DNA from: Verrucomicrobiaceae bacterium
GTDB lineage: Bacteria; Verrucomicrobiota; Verrucomicrobiia; Verrucomicrobiales; Akkermansiaceae
Assembly: GCA_027491155.1 (NCBI GenBank)
Contig: JAIXWR010000037.1
Coordinates: forward strand, 124,001-188,000
Length of the DNA stretch: 64,000 bases
Direction of reading: 5' to 3'
This document shows, piece by piece, positions 18,027 to 27,353 of the stretch (its first letter is position 1; each line of letters starts with the position of its first letter). A model generated the notes under the pieces. That model was not told the DNA's origin and searched no databases. It was given only the letters and a program-made list of their open reading frames with translations. A program made the position numbers and the translations under genes.

Positions 18027-18638
18027 TCACGCCGACATCCGCACCGCCGCCGGATCCGGGTCGATGAAATGCGACCAGCTCTCGTCGGAGCGCGTGTTTT
18101 CCCTCAGCGCGAACATCGGCCGCCAGCGCGGCGCGGCCGGCTTGCGCAAGGGATGCATGTTCACCTCGTGGGGCAGCTTGTTCGCCTTGCGCGTGTTGCA
18201 GCGGATGCAGGAAGTCACGATGTTCTCCCAGGTGGTCCGGCCGCCCTTGTCCCGCGGCAGCACGTGGTCGAGGTTCAGCTCCGGCTCGTTGAAGACCTTC
18301 GCGCAGTACTGGCAGGTGTGCTTGTCGCGCAGGAAGACATTCCGGCGGGTGAAGCGGACCTCCATCCGCGGCAACTTCTCGTAAAGCGCCAGCACGATGA
18401 TCTTCGGCACCCGGATCGCGAGCCGCACGGTGTGGATCACGTCCTCCATCACCCCGGACGACGAGTGCTCCACCCAGGATCCGAGATCGTGGGTGCGGAA
18501 CCGGTCGTCGCCCTCGGTCTGCACCACCTGCGCGTAGCCCAGGAACAAGAGCTTGAGGGCGCGCCGGACGGAGCAGGTCTGCACCGGTTGCCAGAACCGG
18601 TTGAGGACGAGGACGGGATGGTCGAGGTAACCTGCCAT
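18027..18638 (-). CDS. HNH endonuclease family protein
   Basis: A 203-residue protein with a C-terminal HNH domain (about 105-160). Zinc pairs C109xxC112 and C144xxC147 flank the catalytic D124-H125 and N139. The N-terminal 100 residues are a conserved accessory region beginning LVLNRFWQPVQ, seen in chromosomal HNH proteins of many phyla. Such proteins are usually single-gene and of unknown physiological role rather than homing endonucleases. The ATG at 18638 is chosen over a TTG five codons upstream. Confidence 0.88.
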   Translation of the reverse strand: MAGYLDHPVLVLNRFWQPVQTCSVRRALKLLFLGYAQVVQTEGDDRFRTHDLGSWVEHSSSGVMEDVIHTVRLAIRVPKIIVLALYEKLPRMEVRFTRRNVFLRDKHTCQYCAKVFNEPELNLDHVLPRDKGGRTTWENIVTSCIRCNTRKANKLPHEVNMHPLRKPAAPRWRPMFALRENTRSDESWSHFIDPDPAAVRMSA

Positions 18639-18777
18639 GCCTTTTCCCAGCAATTGCCGCGGAAGCTAGCAGGAAGCCGGGATGCCGCAAGGAAAAGGTC
18701 GGTGACGGCTTTGCCCCTCCGCCGGGAGTTCGGGCTTGCTCCCGCCGGTGGGAAGGACACAGTTGTCCGACAGATCC

Positions 18778-19434
18778 ATGAAACTCAGCACCCTGTTCGC
18801 GGCCGCCCTTTGCTCCCTCTCCCTCTGCTCCGCCGCGGAGCCCGGCTTCACCGAGCTTTTCAACGGCAAGGATTTCACCGGCTGGAAAAAGGTGAACGGC
18901 AACGGCGAGTTCCGCATCGAGGACGGCCAGATCGTCGGCTTCGGCGAGAACGTGAAGTCCAACACCTTCATGCGCACCGAGAAGACCTACAAGGACTTCG
19001 ATTTCCGCTTCGAGATGAAATTCGACGACCTCACCGGGAACTCCGGCATGATGTTCCGCGGGCTCCAGAAGGAAGGCGCCGACGGCCGCGTCCACGGCTA
19101 CCAGTGCGAGCACGACAACGGCAAGGCGCGCGCCTGGACCGCCGGGCTCTACGACGAGGCCCGCCGCGGCTGGCTCCAGCCGAAGAAGGGCGACAAGGCG
19201 GCGGAACAAGCCTTCACCAAGCAGGGCCAGGACATCATCAAGTGGAACGACTGGAACGAGATCCGCATCGTCTGCAAGGGCAAGCACATCCAGATCTGGC
19301 TCAACGGCAAGGAACGCGTCGACTACACCGACGAAGGCAAGGAGTTCACCCCGGAAGGCTTCTTCGCCCTCCAGGTCCACAGCGGGAAATCCTGCAAGGT
19401 CCGCTGGCGCAACCTCCGCGTCCAGGAACTCTGA
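18778..19434 (+). CDS. Secreted DUF1080 (3-keto-disaccharide hydrolase-like) protein
   Basis: A 218-residue exported protein. A signal peptide (1-20, ending SAA) is followed by one DUF1080 domain with its typical start FTELFNGKDFTGWKKV. The GNSGMMFRG and EYQCEHDN-like features and the C-terminal FFALQVHSG segment follow. The fold is a concanavalin-like jelly roll. Some members cleave 3-keto-glycosides, and others bind carbohydrate in the periplasm. The ATG at 18778 gives a clean signal peptide. No operon partners. Confidence 0.88.
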   Translation: MKLSTLFAAALCSLSLCSAAEPGFTELFNGKDFTGWKKVNGNGEFRIEDGQIVGFGENVKSNTFMRTEKTYKDFDFRFEMKFDDLTGNSGMMFRGLQKEGADGRVHGYQCEHDNGKARAWTAGLYDEARRGWLQPKKGDKAAEQAFTKQGQDIIKWNDWNEIRIVCKGKHIQIWLNGKERVDYTDEGKEFTPEGFFALQVHSGKSCKVRWRNLRVQEL

Positions 19435-19470
19435 GTCGCGAGGGAAGATCCGCGCCGGATGCGGCCCCGT

Positions 19471-21018
19471 TCAGCGGCCGCCCGGCGTGGTCAGATCGCG
19501 GAACTCGTCCTCGACCGCCTTCGCCCCGCCGCTCGCCGGTGCCACCCCGGTCGCCGCTTGCTGGAGCTGTTCCGCCAGATCGTCCATCGGGCTGGATCCG
19601 GTGCCGGACACCTTGACCTTTGCCCAGGCATAGCCGCGCTCCCGCTGCGCGAAGACACTGCGGATCGCCAGCGAGGCGGTGTCCGCCGCCGCCTCGGGCA
19701 CCCCGACCTCCAGTTCACCCTCGAGCTTGCCGGAGGAATCCGCAGCCACCCGGCCCTTGAGCGAAAGACGTCCGCGGGCTTCGAGCTTGAGGTCCTCGAC
19801 CGTGGAACCCGCCGCGTCCCGCGTCAGCGTGCCGGTAAAGGCCAGGTCGAATCGCGGCGAGCGGTACCAGGATTCACCCAGTTCCTTCGCGAGCACGGTG
19901 AACATCGGGAATCCGGAGGCCCGGGAATCGGAGGCAACGGCGGCTTGGAACGGAACCCGGCAGGAAAAGGAAGGCGAAGCCCCGCCAACGAAGCGGAAAC
20001 TGCCGTCCGGCCCTTCTTCGGGCGATTCGATGGTGGCGGTGAGCCAGCTTCCCATCGACGCCCCGAACAAGGTCGACACGGGCAACTTGGAGACCCGGAG
20101 CTTCATCTCGGTCTCGCCCTGGCCGAGCTGGAGCGGCAGGTTGTCGGGATTGCGGATCTCGATCTCCCCCTTGCCGTTCGCCGCCGGTGCCATCCGCAGG
20201 TTGCCCAGACGGATCCCGGACGGCTCGATTTGCATCGAGACGAACTCGAGCCCGAAATCCCCCCAGCCGGCGATGCTCAAGTCGCCGCCTTCGAACTGCA
20301 GGTTGGCCGTGGTGGCCGCCGGATCCAGGAGGGTCAGCGTGGCCTCCGATCCGCCGAGCCGGACGGCAGGATTCTCCGCTCCGCCCATCAGCACCGAAAG
20401 CTTGGGACTGCGGAAGCGGAACTGGAACGGGCAATCGCCGCTCCGCGCAAGCACCGGCCGCGGTGCGGAATCCGATGGCGGCCGCAGGACGAGGGTGCCG
20501 CCGTTCCCGGCGACCATGTCCGATCCTTTCCAAGCCCCGCCGAAGATGCTGGAAACCCGCAGGTCCCCCCGCACGCCGGACAACTTCAAGCTCTCCAGCA
20601 TCGAGCCTTCCGGCCATGAGAACTCGATCGTGTCCGCGGCGGCGCTCACCGGAGTGACCCGGAACTGGGTCACCCGCGCCTCCGCGCCGGTCCAATCCCG
20701 GATCCGTGACAGGATGGTTTCCCGGTAGGCGGCGCTGTTCAGATAAACGATCGCCCCGAGCAAGGACAGGCCGGCCACGCCGACGATGCCGACGGCACCC
20801 GCGACCTGAAAAACCCGGAAACGCCGCTGCCGCTTCTCCTTCTCCTTCTTCGGCTGGAACGAGCGACGCTTGCGCTTTCGCATCCGGTAGACCTGGGTCC
20901 CGTCCTCGCGGGTCACCAGTTGCGCCTCCCCGTCCCGCCCCCCCTCGCCACGCGAGCGGAGACGATCCATCATTTCATCGATCGAATAGTTTTCCGGTTC
21001 CGGATCGGGACTTGGCAT
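19471..21018 (-). CDS. AsmA-like single-pass membrane protein
   Basis: About 515 residues, likely inner-membrane anchored. The N-terminal 75 residues are cytoplasmic, with a strongly basic Arg/Lys stretch. One transmembrane helix (about 80-103) is followed by a large beta-rich periplasmic region resembling AsmA/TamB-type lipid-transport proteins (repeats of hydrophobic beta strands, LKLSGVRG, LRLEARGRLSLKG). Assignment to that superfamily is by appearance only. The gene lies 49 bases after the stop of the secretin gene on the same strand, so the two are probably cotranscribed. The short ATG start at 21018 is preferred to an upstream in-frame extension. Confidence 0.7.
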   Translation of the reverse strand: MPSPDPEPENYSIDEMMDRLRSRGEGGRDGEAQLVTREDGTQVYRMRKRKRRSFQPKKEKEKRQRRFRVFQVAGAVGIVGVAGLSLLGAIVYLNSAAYRETILSRIRDWTGAEARVTQFRVTPVSAAADTIEFSWPEGSMLESLKLSGVRGDLRVSSIFGGAWKGSDMVAGNGGTLVLRPPSDSAPRPVLARSGDCPFQFRFRSPKLSVLMGGAENPAVRLGGSEATLTLLDPAATTANLQFEGGDLSIAGWGDFGLEFVSMQIEPSGIRLGNLRMAPAANGKGEIEIRNPDNLPLQLGQGETEMKLRVSKLPVSTLFGASMGSWLTATIESPEEGPDGSFRFVGGASPSFSCRVPFQAAVASDSRASGFPMFTVLAKELGESWYRSPRFDLAFTGTLTRDAAGSTVEDLKLEARGRLSLKGRVAADSSGKLEGELEVGVPEAAADTASLAIRSVFAQRERGYAWAKVKVSGTGSSPMDDLAEQLQQAATGVAPASGGAKAVEDEFRDLTTPGGR

Positions 21019-21067
21019 CGCGTGTGTGGAAACAATGGACGGCAACGCCACGGCGGGCTTGCCCGGA

Positions 21068-23545
21068 TCAGCGCTCGCGGAAGGGCTTGCCGGTCGGATC
21101 GACGACCTTGACGGTCACCAGGAACACCACCGCCGTCCGAACCGGCGCGTAGGCATGCGACTGGAACATCCGCCCCACCACCGGCAGGTCGCCGAGGACC
21201 TTGGTCTTGTCCTCCACTTTCTGCAGCTTCTCCTGGAGCAAGCCGCCGATGACCACTGTCGAACCGTCGGCCACCGTCAGGTTGGTTTCGGTCCTCATCA
21301 CCGAAAAGACCGGCATCAGGATTTCGTTGGGCGTGACTTCCACCGGCTCGGCATTACCGACACCGAATGCACCGATCGCTCCGGGCGCGGCGCTGGTGAT
21401 CGGAGTGCCGTAGTTGATGAACCCGTCGAAGTCCGTGACGGAAGGCTTCAGCGCGAGATCGACGTAATGGCGGTCGGCGCTCACGGTCGGCAGCACGTCC
21501 AGCACCACGCCCACGGCGCGGGTCTCGAAGCTGGTCGGGGTCGCCGGGGTGATCGGCACCAGCGGCGGCTGGCCGACTTCAACGTCACCGGTGTCCAGAT
21601 CCACCAGCACCGGCGTGCTGATCGTGTTCGGCAGTTCGGGGGGCTCGTATTCGGTCGGGTAAATCAGTTCGCGGATGATCTCGACGGTCGATTGCTGGCC
21701 GCTGCGGGTCGCCGTGGCGGGACTGGCCACCAGATCGACGCCCTTCTTCCGGTCCAGCCCGCGCATCAGCATGGTCAGGTCCGTGTTGTTGAGCTTGCCG
21801 TTCGCCCAGAGGATCCCCGGCGCACGCCTGTTGCCGCGGGAGAAGCCCTGCGACTGCTCGAGCAGCAGGTCGTCGATCGAATCGCCGATGATCGCCTCGT
21901 TGCCGCTGCGGTTGCCGGAGGTCAGCGCCCGCTGGAAGTACTCGCCCGGCGGCAGCGCCATGTCGAAAAAGCTATCCGGGTTCAAGGTACCGCCGCTCAG
22001 GACTCCCGCGGGCGCGCCCGGCGTGAGGCCGCTGCCGCCGAGGCTGAACTCGCCGAGCAGCCAGTCGAAGCCGAGCTCCTCGAGGACCCGCTGCTGGGTT
22101 CTGATCATCCGGACTTCCACCAGCACCATCGCCGGCTCGGTGGCGGTGATCGCCGCGACGATCTCCTCGACCAAGGCGTGGTTGGCCGCGGTGTTGCGGA
22201 CCTGCAGCGTGCTGCCGCCCGAGTTGTAGCTGGCGGTCGCTCCATCGGGGAAGGAAACCCCCTGCTGCTTGAGCACTTCCTCGGCGGTCAGGCGCCGCGG
22301 GATCAGACCCTCCCGGTTGCCGGCATCCTCCGCGAAAGGATCGTCGGCCGCTTCCGCGCCACCGGCGGCACCGCCGCTCGTCAGGAAGTCCGGCGGCACC
22401 TGGTAGGTCCGCGTGACCATGTCGGTCGAGTCGGCCCCCGCCGGCCGCAGGGCGACCGCGAACTCCTGCGGCACATGCACGGTGCGGGTGATGTCGTTCA
22501 GATACTTCAGCACCTGCGACAAGGGCACGTTCTTCAACTGGAGATTGATCTCGGTCTCCAGGATGCGCTTGCCGACCTCCGACTCCGGTCCGCCGATCTC
22601 GAGCACGAAGTTGATGCCGCGCTGCGCGGGATCGAGTTCGAAGGTGTCCAGCGCGATCGACTGCTGCCGGAGGAAATCGAGCGCCTCGCGCAGATTCACA
22701 CCGCTGAAATCCACGACCGGAATCACGATCCGCTCGAGCTTGTTCGAAAGAAGCATCCGCCCCGTGCCACCGCCGCCGGTCACGGCGAGTTCGGGCGGGA
22801 CGCCTTCGGTCGGGCGGACGCGCAATTCCCACGCCTCGTCCACCTGCGCCAGCATCCCGGCACGGGTCTGGTCATAAGCGGCACGGGCATAGTCGGCGCG
22901 ATGCTGTTCCACGACTTCCATCCCGCGCCGGGCCGCCTTGTTGGTCGGGTCCACGCGCAGGACATCCTCGTAAACCCGCGACGCCATGTCGTATTCGCCG
23001 AGGTTGGCAAACCCTTCCGCCTTGTAGAGCAGCAGGCGCACTTCCTCGACGTCAGCCGTATGCTCCGCATCCACCGCGGGATTCGTGCGGATCGGATCGT
23101 CAAGCTGTTCGCGCATCTCGAGCGCCGCCCCGTGATCGGGAGCCACCGCGTCGTCGAGCACGCGGTCCACGGTCTTGCCCGCGCCTTCCACATCGCCCAG
23201 CCGGCGCTGGTGGCGGGCCTGCTCGACCGAGGCCTGCACCAGCCGCTCGGTCGCCGCGCTGCGCAGCGCCGCGGTGGCAGGTGCCGCCGGGAGCAAGTCG
23301 CGGGCGCCGCTGTAAGCCGCGACGGCATCGGCCCAGCGGCCGGCCTCGTAGGCTTCATCGCCCTTTTTCAAGAGTTCCTCGGCCTCGCTCGCTTTCGCGG
23401 CGCGCCGCTGGAGCTCGGCTTGCGCCAGCGCGGACGGCTGCTGGGCGACCGCCGGAAGCGACAACAGAAGACAGGTGACCGGCGCCAGCGCCAGCAGGCG
23501 CGCGCGGGAAACAACGGTGGAATGGAAACGATCGGAGATCGGCAT
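21068..23545 (-). CDS. TPR-secretin outer-membrane protein (Amuc_1098-like)
   Basis: An 825-residue exported protein. It has a signal peptide ending near AVAQQ (about 35) and TPR-like helical repeats (about 40-220). A short secretin N-domain region (about 285-400) is followed by a secretin pore domain (about 500-815) with the VEVRMIRTQQRVLEELGFDW and VIGGLLQEK motifs. The combination of TPRs plus secretin matches the Verrucomicrobiota pilus secretin named after Akkermansia Amuc_1098, which forms an outer-membrane channel. No pilM-, pilN- or Amuc_1100-type genes are adjacent; ribF lies upstream and an AsmA-like gene downstream. Confidence 0.85.
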   Translation of the reverse strand: MPISDRFHSTVVSRARLLALAPVTCLLLSLPAVAQQPSALAQAELQRRAAKASEAEELLKKGDEAYEAGRWADAVAAYSGARDLLPAAPATAALRSAATERLVQASVEQARHQRRLGDVEGAGKTVDRVLDDAVAPDHGAALEMREQLDDPIRTNPAVDAEHTADVEEVRLLLYKAEGFANLGEYDMASRVYEDVLRVDPTNKAARRGMEVVEQHRADYARAAYDQTRAGMLAQVDEAWELRVRPTEGVPPELAVTGGGGTGRMLLSNKLERIVIPVVDFSGVNLREALDFLRQQSIALDTFELDPAQRGINFVLEIGGPESEVGKRILETEINLQLKNVPLSQVLKYLNDITRTVHVPQEFAVALRPAGADSTDMVTRTYQVPPDFLTSGGAAGGAEAADDPFAEDAGNREGLIPRRLTAEEVLKQQGVSFPDGATASYNSGGSTLQVRNTAANHALVEEIVAAITATEPAMVLVEVRMIRTQQRVLEELGFDWLLGEFSLGGSGLTPGAPAGVLSGGTLNPDSFFDMALPPGEYFQRALTSGNRSGNEAIIGDSIDDLLLEQSQGFSRGNRRAPGILWANGKLNNTDLTMLMRGLDRKKGVDLVASPATATRSGQQSTVEIIRELIYPTEYEPPELPNTISTPVLVDLDTGDVEVGQPPLVPITPATPTSFETRAVGVVLDVLPTVSADRHYVDLALKPSVTDFDGFINYGTPITSAAPGAIGAFGVGNAEPVEVTPNEILMPVFSVMRTETNLTVADGSTVVIGGLLQEKLQKVEDKTKVLGDLPVVGRMFQSHAYAPVRTAVVFLVTVKVVDPTGKPFRER

Positions 23546-23607
23546 CGGGCTTTCGGAGATCCATAGAGAGTCGGATTCGCCAGCGTAAGCCGAAAATCCG
23601 GGAAATT

Positions 23608-24546
23608 TCAGGGTTCCGAGCCGCCGGACCCACGAAGTAAATACAAGGCATCCGCCGCATCGCGGGCGATCTGTCCCTTGAGCTCCTCAAGCGACCCGAA
23701 TTTCCTCTCTCCCCGAAGCAAGCGGACGAACTCGACCTCCAGCACCTTGCCGTAAAGATCGCCCCCGAAGTCGAAGAGGTGGACCTCCAGCGCATGCGTC
23801 GCCCCGTCGACCGTCGGCCTCACCCCGAGGTTGGCCACGCCGTCGAAACTCCGGCCCGATTCGGTCGCCCGCACCGCCCAGACCCCGTCCGGCGGGAACT
23901 GCTCCTCGCCTTCGACCAGGTTCGCGGTCGGAAATCCCAGCTCGCGCCCGAGCCGGCGGCCCTCGATTACCCTTCCCGCCACGGTGTAGGGCCGGCCCAG
24001 CATCCGCGCCGCGGCCTCCAGGTTGCCATCGCGGATCGCCTGGCGGATCCGCGTGCTGCTGATCCGCTCGCCCTCCATCATCACCGGCGGCAGCGCGGCC
24101 AGCTCGAACCCGAACTCCGGCGCCAGCCGCGACAGCAGGGCGACATCGCCGCGCCGGCCCTTTCCGAACCGCCAGTCCTCGCCCACCGCCACCGTCTTCA
24201 CCCCGCCGCCCGCGATCTCCCTCACGAAGTCCTCCGCCTCCTGCGCCGCCCGCTCCCGGTCGAAGGGCAGCGCCAGCAGGAAATCGACCCCCATCGCCGC
24301 CAGCAGGCCCGCCTTGTGGTCCAGCGAGGCCAGCAGCCGCCGCGGGGCTTTCTCGGGAAACAGCACCTGGATCGGATAGGGATCGAAGGTCAGCACGCCG
24401 CAGGTCCCGCCCAGCCGCTCCCGCGCCGCCAGCGCCTGGGAAATCACCGCCTGGTGCCCGAGGTGGACGCCGTCGAACACCCCCAGCGCCAGATGGCAGG
24501 GGCCGCGGGTTCCGGCAAGCTCGTCGAAGGACTTGAATCGCAGCAC
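23608..24546 (-). CDS. ribF: Bifunctional riboflavin kinase/FAD synthetase
   Basis: About 312 residues. It converts riboflavin to FMN and then FAD in the cytoplasm. The FAD-synthetase half carries GVFDGVHLGHQ near the N-terminus, FDPYP, and the ISSTRIRQAI motif. The kinase half begins GRPYTVAGRV and contains GRELGFPTANL. The GTG at 24546 gives the usual family length and leaves 86 bases of divergent promoter region. An in-frame ATG at 24633 would overlap the start of the divergent TPR gene and is less likely. The secretin gene follows on the same strand after 62 bases. Confidence 0.93.
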   Translation of the reverse strand: MLRFKSFDELAGTRGPCHLALGVFDGVHLGHQAVISQALAARERLGGTCGVLTFDPYPIQVLFPEKAPRRLLASLDHKAGLLAAMGVDFLLALPFDRERAAQEAEDFVREIAGGGVKTVAVGEDWRFGKGRRGDVALLSRLAPEFGFELAALPPVMMEGERISSTRIRQAIRDGNLEAAARMLGRPYTVAGRVIEGRRLGRELGFPTANLVEGEEQFPPDGVWAVRATESGRSFDGVANLGVRPTVDGATHALEVHLFDFGGDLYGKVLEVEFVRLLRGERKFGSLEELKGQIARDAADALYLLRGSGGSEP

Positions 24547-24631
24547 GCCGCGACGCTGGACGACCGCCCGCGAAAGCTGAAGCTTCTTTCTCTCGACCTC
24601 CCGCCCCGGCCCGTGGAATTTCCCCGCGCAC

Positions 24632-25969
24632 ATGGCTGAAGTCTTTCCATCCACCCCGCAGGCCCCCGGATTGCCCGAAACCCTCGCGACCGTCGTGAAA
24701 TGGCGCGATGTCCCGACGCCGCTGTCCGAACAGGATTTCAACGCCGCCCTCGGGGAACTCGCCTCGGTGGTCGAGTCGCTCGAAAGCAAGCCCGACGCCA
24801 CCGGAAAGGGCATCCTCGCCATGGCCCGGATGGTCCTCGGCAACCTCCACCGCGACCACGGGCTGCTCGACCACGCCCTGCCCTTCTACGATGCCTCCCT
24901 GCAGGACACCGCCGCCCTCGACGACGGCACGCCGCGCGGCAAGCTCGAGCTCTCCAACCTCCACGTCCAGCGCGGCCTCTGCCGCTTCAGCAGCGGCAAC
25001 CCGGAGCAACTCCCCGGAGCGCTGGAAGACTTCACCCGCGCCACCGACCTCCGCCGCGAGCTGCCCCAAGGCGAGGACGAGCAGTTCCGCTGGGCCTACG
25101 CCGCCGCCCTGATGCACCGCGGCGACGCCCTGCAGCGGACCGGCGGCCGCGACGAGGAAGCCCGCTCGGCCTACGACGAGGCCATCGCACAACTACGGCA
25201 ACTCCCTTACCAGGAAAACCCCGCCGCCCTCCAGCGGCTGGCCCTGGCCTGCGCGAACCGCGGCCTCGTCGCCGCCGACCACGACGAGGCGCGCCGCTGC
25301 TTCGACGAGTGCATCGCGCTGCTCCCCTCGCCCCAGAACCCGCCCCAGCTCATCACCCTCTGCAACGCCCTGCTCAACCGCGGCCGCCACGCGCTGCAGG
25401 TGGCCGGCGATACCGAGCAAACCGCCGCCGACTCCCGCCGCGTGCTCGAACTGGTGGTCCCCCACGAGCGCAACCACCCCTCGCCCGCCGAACTTGCCCT
25501 GCAAGCCCGCCACCTGCTCGCCCACGCGCTCCTTGCCTGGCTCGACGATTCGCGGAAAGGCCCGGGCAACGCCGAGGACTGGATGTCCGACGCCACCGAC
25601 ACCGTCGAGGAAGGCCTCGCCGTCGAGCGCTTCTGGGAGCAGCAGGGCTTCGACGGCCTGCGCCCGCTCGCCTGCGAGCTGTTCCAGATCGGCCTCCACG
25701 TTTACCGCGTCTGCCAGCCGCACTTCTTCGCGGACTTCCTGGTCGAGTCGATGGACCCGGAAATGTCGCCCGGCGCGCCCTTCGGCGACCCGAACTTCCA
25801 GGCCGCCGCCGCCCGTGCCCTGCGCCAGGCCGTGAACGAGACCGCCCAGCGCGCCGCCTCGTCCACCCTGGAACCCGAGAAGGTGGAAAAGCAGCGCCGC
25901 ATCCTCCAGACGCTCCGCAACGCCGACCAGCGCCTCGCCGAACTCCAGCAATCGATGGCCACAGCCTGA
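24632..25969 (+). CDS. TPR-like repeat protein
   Basis: A 445-residue cytoplasmic-looking protein built from helical pairs that resemble degenerate tetratricopeptide repeats from about residue 55 to 290, with recurring A..RG..L and A...Y..AI patterns. The C-terminal part (about 300-445) is also helical. No signal peptide, membrane segment or enzymatic motif. It is predicted to be a protein-protein interaction scaffold of unknown role. It is divergent from ribF. The gene marks the left border of the cassette array. Confidence 0.72.
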   Translation: MAEVFPSTPQAPGLPETLATVVKWRDVPTPLSEQDFNAALGELASVVESLESKPDATGKGILAMARMVLGNLHRDHGLLDHALPFYDASLQDTAALDDGTPRGKLELSNLHVQRGLCRFSSGNPEQLPGALEDFTRATDLRRELPQGEDEQFRWAYAAALMHRGDALQRTGGRDEEARSAYDEAIAQLRQLPYQENPAALQRLALACANRGLVAADHDEARRCFDECIALLPSPQNPPQLITLCNALLNRGRHALQVAGDTEQTAADSRRVLELVVPHERNHPSPAELALQARHLLAHALLAWLDDSRKGPGNAEDWMSDATDTVEEGLAVERFWEQQGFDGLRPLACELFQIGLHVYRVCQPHFFADFLVESMDPEMSPGAPFGDPNFQAAAARALRQAVNETAQRAASSTLEPEKVEKQRRILQTLRNADQRLAELQQSMATA

Positions 25970-26029
25970 CCGCAGGCGGCCCGTCCGGCTTCGTCCTGAC
26001 ACGCGAAACCATGGCGGAGAGCATTCCCG

Positions 26030-26467
26030 CTATTTGAGCGCGTTCTCCAGTACGAAGCTTTCGACCGACTGGCCGACAACGATGCTCAGGATCAGCAAAA
26101 AGGGAGAGACTGCGCCCAGAACCAGCCGGTGGGGAGTCCGGAAGTCGAGGAACGGCCCGGAGGTCAGCAGGCTTGCAGCGCCGCAGAAAACCACACCCCC
26201 GACGAGACTCGAAAGCCCCTGCCCAACCGCACCGCCAATCCCGGCACTGATCAGGGAAACCGCGATCACACCGAAGATGGCATACCCCGACGGACTGTAT
26301 TCGTGGCGACCCACGAAGCCAATCGCGGCAACCATCCCGATCGCGAACACCGCGATCTGGACGAGGCCATCAATGCCAAGCCTGGCAGCGGACAATGACG
26401 AGATGGCGAGAATCGCGTGGAGGTGCATCTGAAGGGCAATCTTCAACGAATAGGCCATCCACGGCAT
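26030..26467 (-). CDS. Small multi-pass membrane protein of the cassette array
   Basis: A 145-residue protein with about four transmembrane segments (about 10-30, 35-55, 62-90 and 112-135) and no recognised family. The ATG at 26467 falls inside a GTTATGC box, a placement often seen at the start of integron cassettes. No matching box was found at its 3' end, so this cassette may be truncated or fixed. It is the last gene of the array, next to the TPR gene. Confidence 0.65.
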   Translation of the reverse strand: MPWMAYSLKIALQMHLHAILAISSLSAARLGIDGLVQIAVFAIGMVAAIGFVGRHEYSPSGYAIFGVIAVSLISAGIGGAVGQGLSSLVGGVVFCGAASLLTSGPFLDFRTPHRLVLGAVSPFLLILSIVVGQSVESFVLENALK

Positions 26468-26488
26468 AACGAGAAGCCCGAATACGAA

Positions 26489-26896
26489 CTAAGGCGCAGC
26501 CCGCCGTTGGATGATCCGGCTAGAGAGCTCTTGGAGTTTCCGCGCCTTTTCCTGCTCGCCCCTCTCGTCCAGGCAACTGAAGACATCCTCCTCGTTCTGA
26601 TCCCTGATATTGGTTCTCGCCCCATGGGTCAAAAGCAACTCGGCTACTTCCCATCTGTCAATCAGCACGCACTCGAAGAGCGGCGTGCGCCCGAAATCAT
26701 TGGTGGTGTTCACGTCGAATCCGAGTTCGATGACCTTCTCAAGGACATCGGGCTCACCCTCGATGGCATACCAGTGCAGCATTGACTCGCCTAGGCCGTT
26801 CCGATTCACCAGAACTGCGGAGAGCAAATCTGCCGGAAGGGCGCGCCCTTCTTCTAGAGCGGTGTATGCCTCTATCCATCCTTCTGCGTGTGCCAT
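26489..26896 (-). CDS. Ankyrin-repeat protein of the cassette array
   Basis: About 135 residues, cytoplasmic. Two ankyrin repeats are visible: MLHWYAIEGEPDVLEKVIELG and FGRTPLFECVLIDRWEVAELLLTHGA, with a helical tail rich in Glu, Lys and Arg. These mediate protein-protein contact; the partner is unknown. The ATG at 26896 is chosen because the longer frame runs into the attC site. It follows the attC ending at 26905. Confidence 0.8.
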   Translation of the reverse strand: MAHAEGWIEAYTALEEGRALPADLLSAVLVNRNGLGESMLHWYAIEGEPDVLEKVIELGFDVNTTNDFGRTPLFECVLIDRWEVAELLLTHGARTNIRDQNEEDVFSCLDERGEQEKARKLQELSSRIIQRRAAP

Positions 26897-26904
26897 GTTT
26901 CTTG

Positions 26905-27003
26905 AGCTAACGTCAGAGATGAGCCACGAGCGCGGCTGGCGTGACTCGTGCGTCAGCACGAGGCATGACAGACGTGATCGTTGGCTCTAGCGCCTTGTTA
27001 GGC
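26905..27003 (-). other. attC-like recombination site 1
   Basis: Read on the minus strand, it starts with the box GCCTAAC (27003-26997) followed by AAGG and ends with GAC-GTTAGCT (26911-26905). Inner arms AGAGCCA and TGGCTCT pair with an unpaired extra A. A second hairpin (CTCGTG/CACGAG) sits in the central loop. Length is 99 bases. Both outer boxes fit the RYYYAAC...GTTRRRY consensus (the second, GTTAGCT, with one departure). It lies at the 3' end of the 86-residue membrane-protein cassette. Confidence 0.8.
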
Positions 27004-27053
27004 CGATTTTGCATTGGGGAATAAGTGTCGCACTTCGAATCAATAACAAGGTC

Positions 27054-27314
27054 TCATTTATTCTTTTTGAAACCCGAAATGAGCAAGTAGCGCAGCACTG
27101 CGATTCCTCCAATAGACATAATCACGCCAATAATCACAATTGCTTTTCGAAAAACCGAAGGGCTTCCATCGCCGAGCCAAATCAGCGCGATTCCAAGGAG
27201 GCGAACGAGCAGCCCTATGCCGAACATGCGCCATTTTCTCCTGCTATCACGGCGAGCCTGAGCCGCGGCATCGCCGAAAGCCGGAGCAACTACGGGTTCG
27301 ACTGCGGGAGTCAT
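27054..27314 (-). CDS. Small two-helix membrane protein of the cassette array
   Basis: An 86-residue unknown protein. A Pro/Ala-rich N-terminus is followed by a basic patch and two transmembrane helices (about 31-48 and 55-76), ending in a Lys-rich tail. The ATG at 27314 is preferred to a longer TTG form that reads through the cassette junction box at 27354-27360. It is flanked by attC-like sites on both sides. Confidence 0.65.
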   Translation of the reverse strand: MTPAVEPVVAPAFGDAAAQARRDSRRKWRMFGIGLLVRLLGIALIWLGDGSPSVFRKAIVIIGVIMSIGGIAVLRYLLISGFKKNK

Positions 27315-27353
27315 ATTTATACCTTGTATTTCGGGTGCGATGCTAGGTTCTGC

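Noticed and set aside
26464-26512. A fourth attC site between the ankyrin and membrane-protein cassettes
   Set aside because: Outer boxes can be found (ATCCAAC and GTTATGC) but they do not match the ankyrin cassette's own leading box, and no inner paired arms are present. Kept only as a finding.
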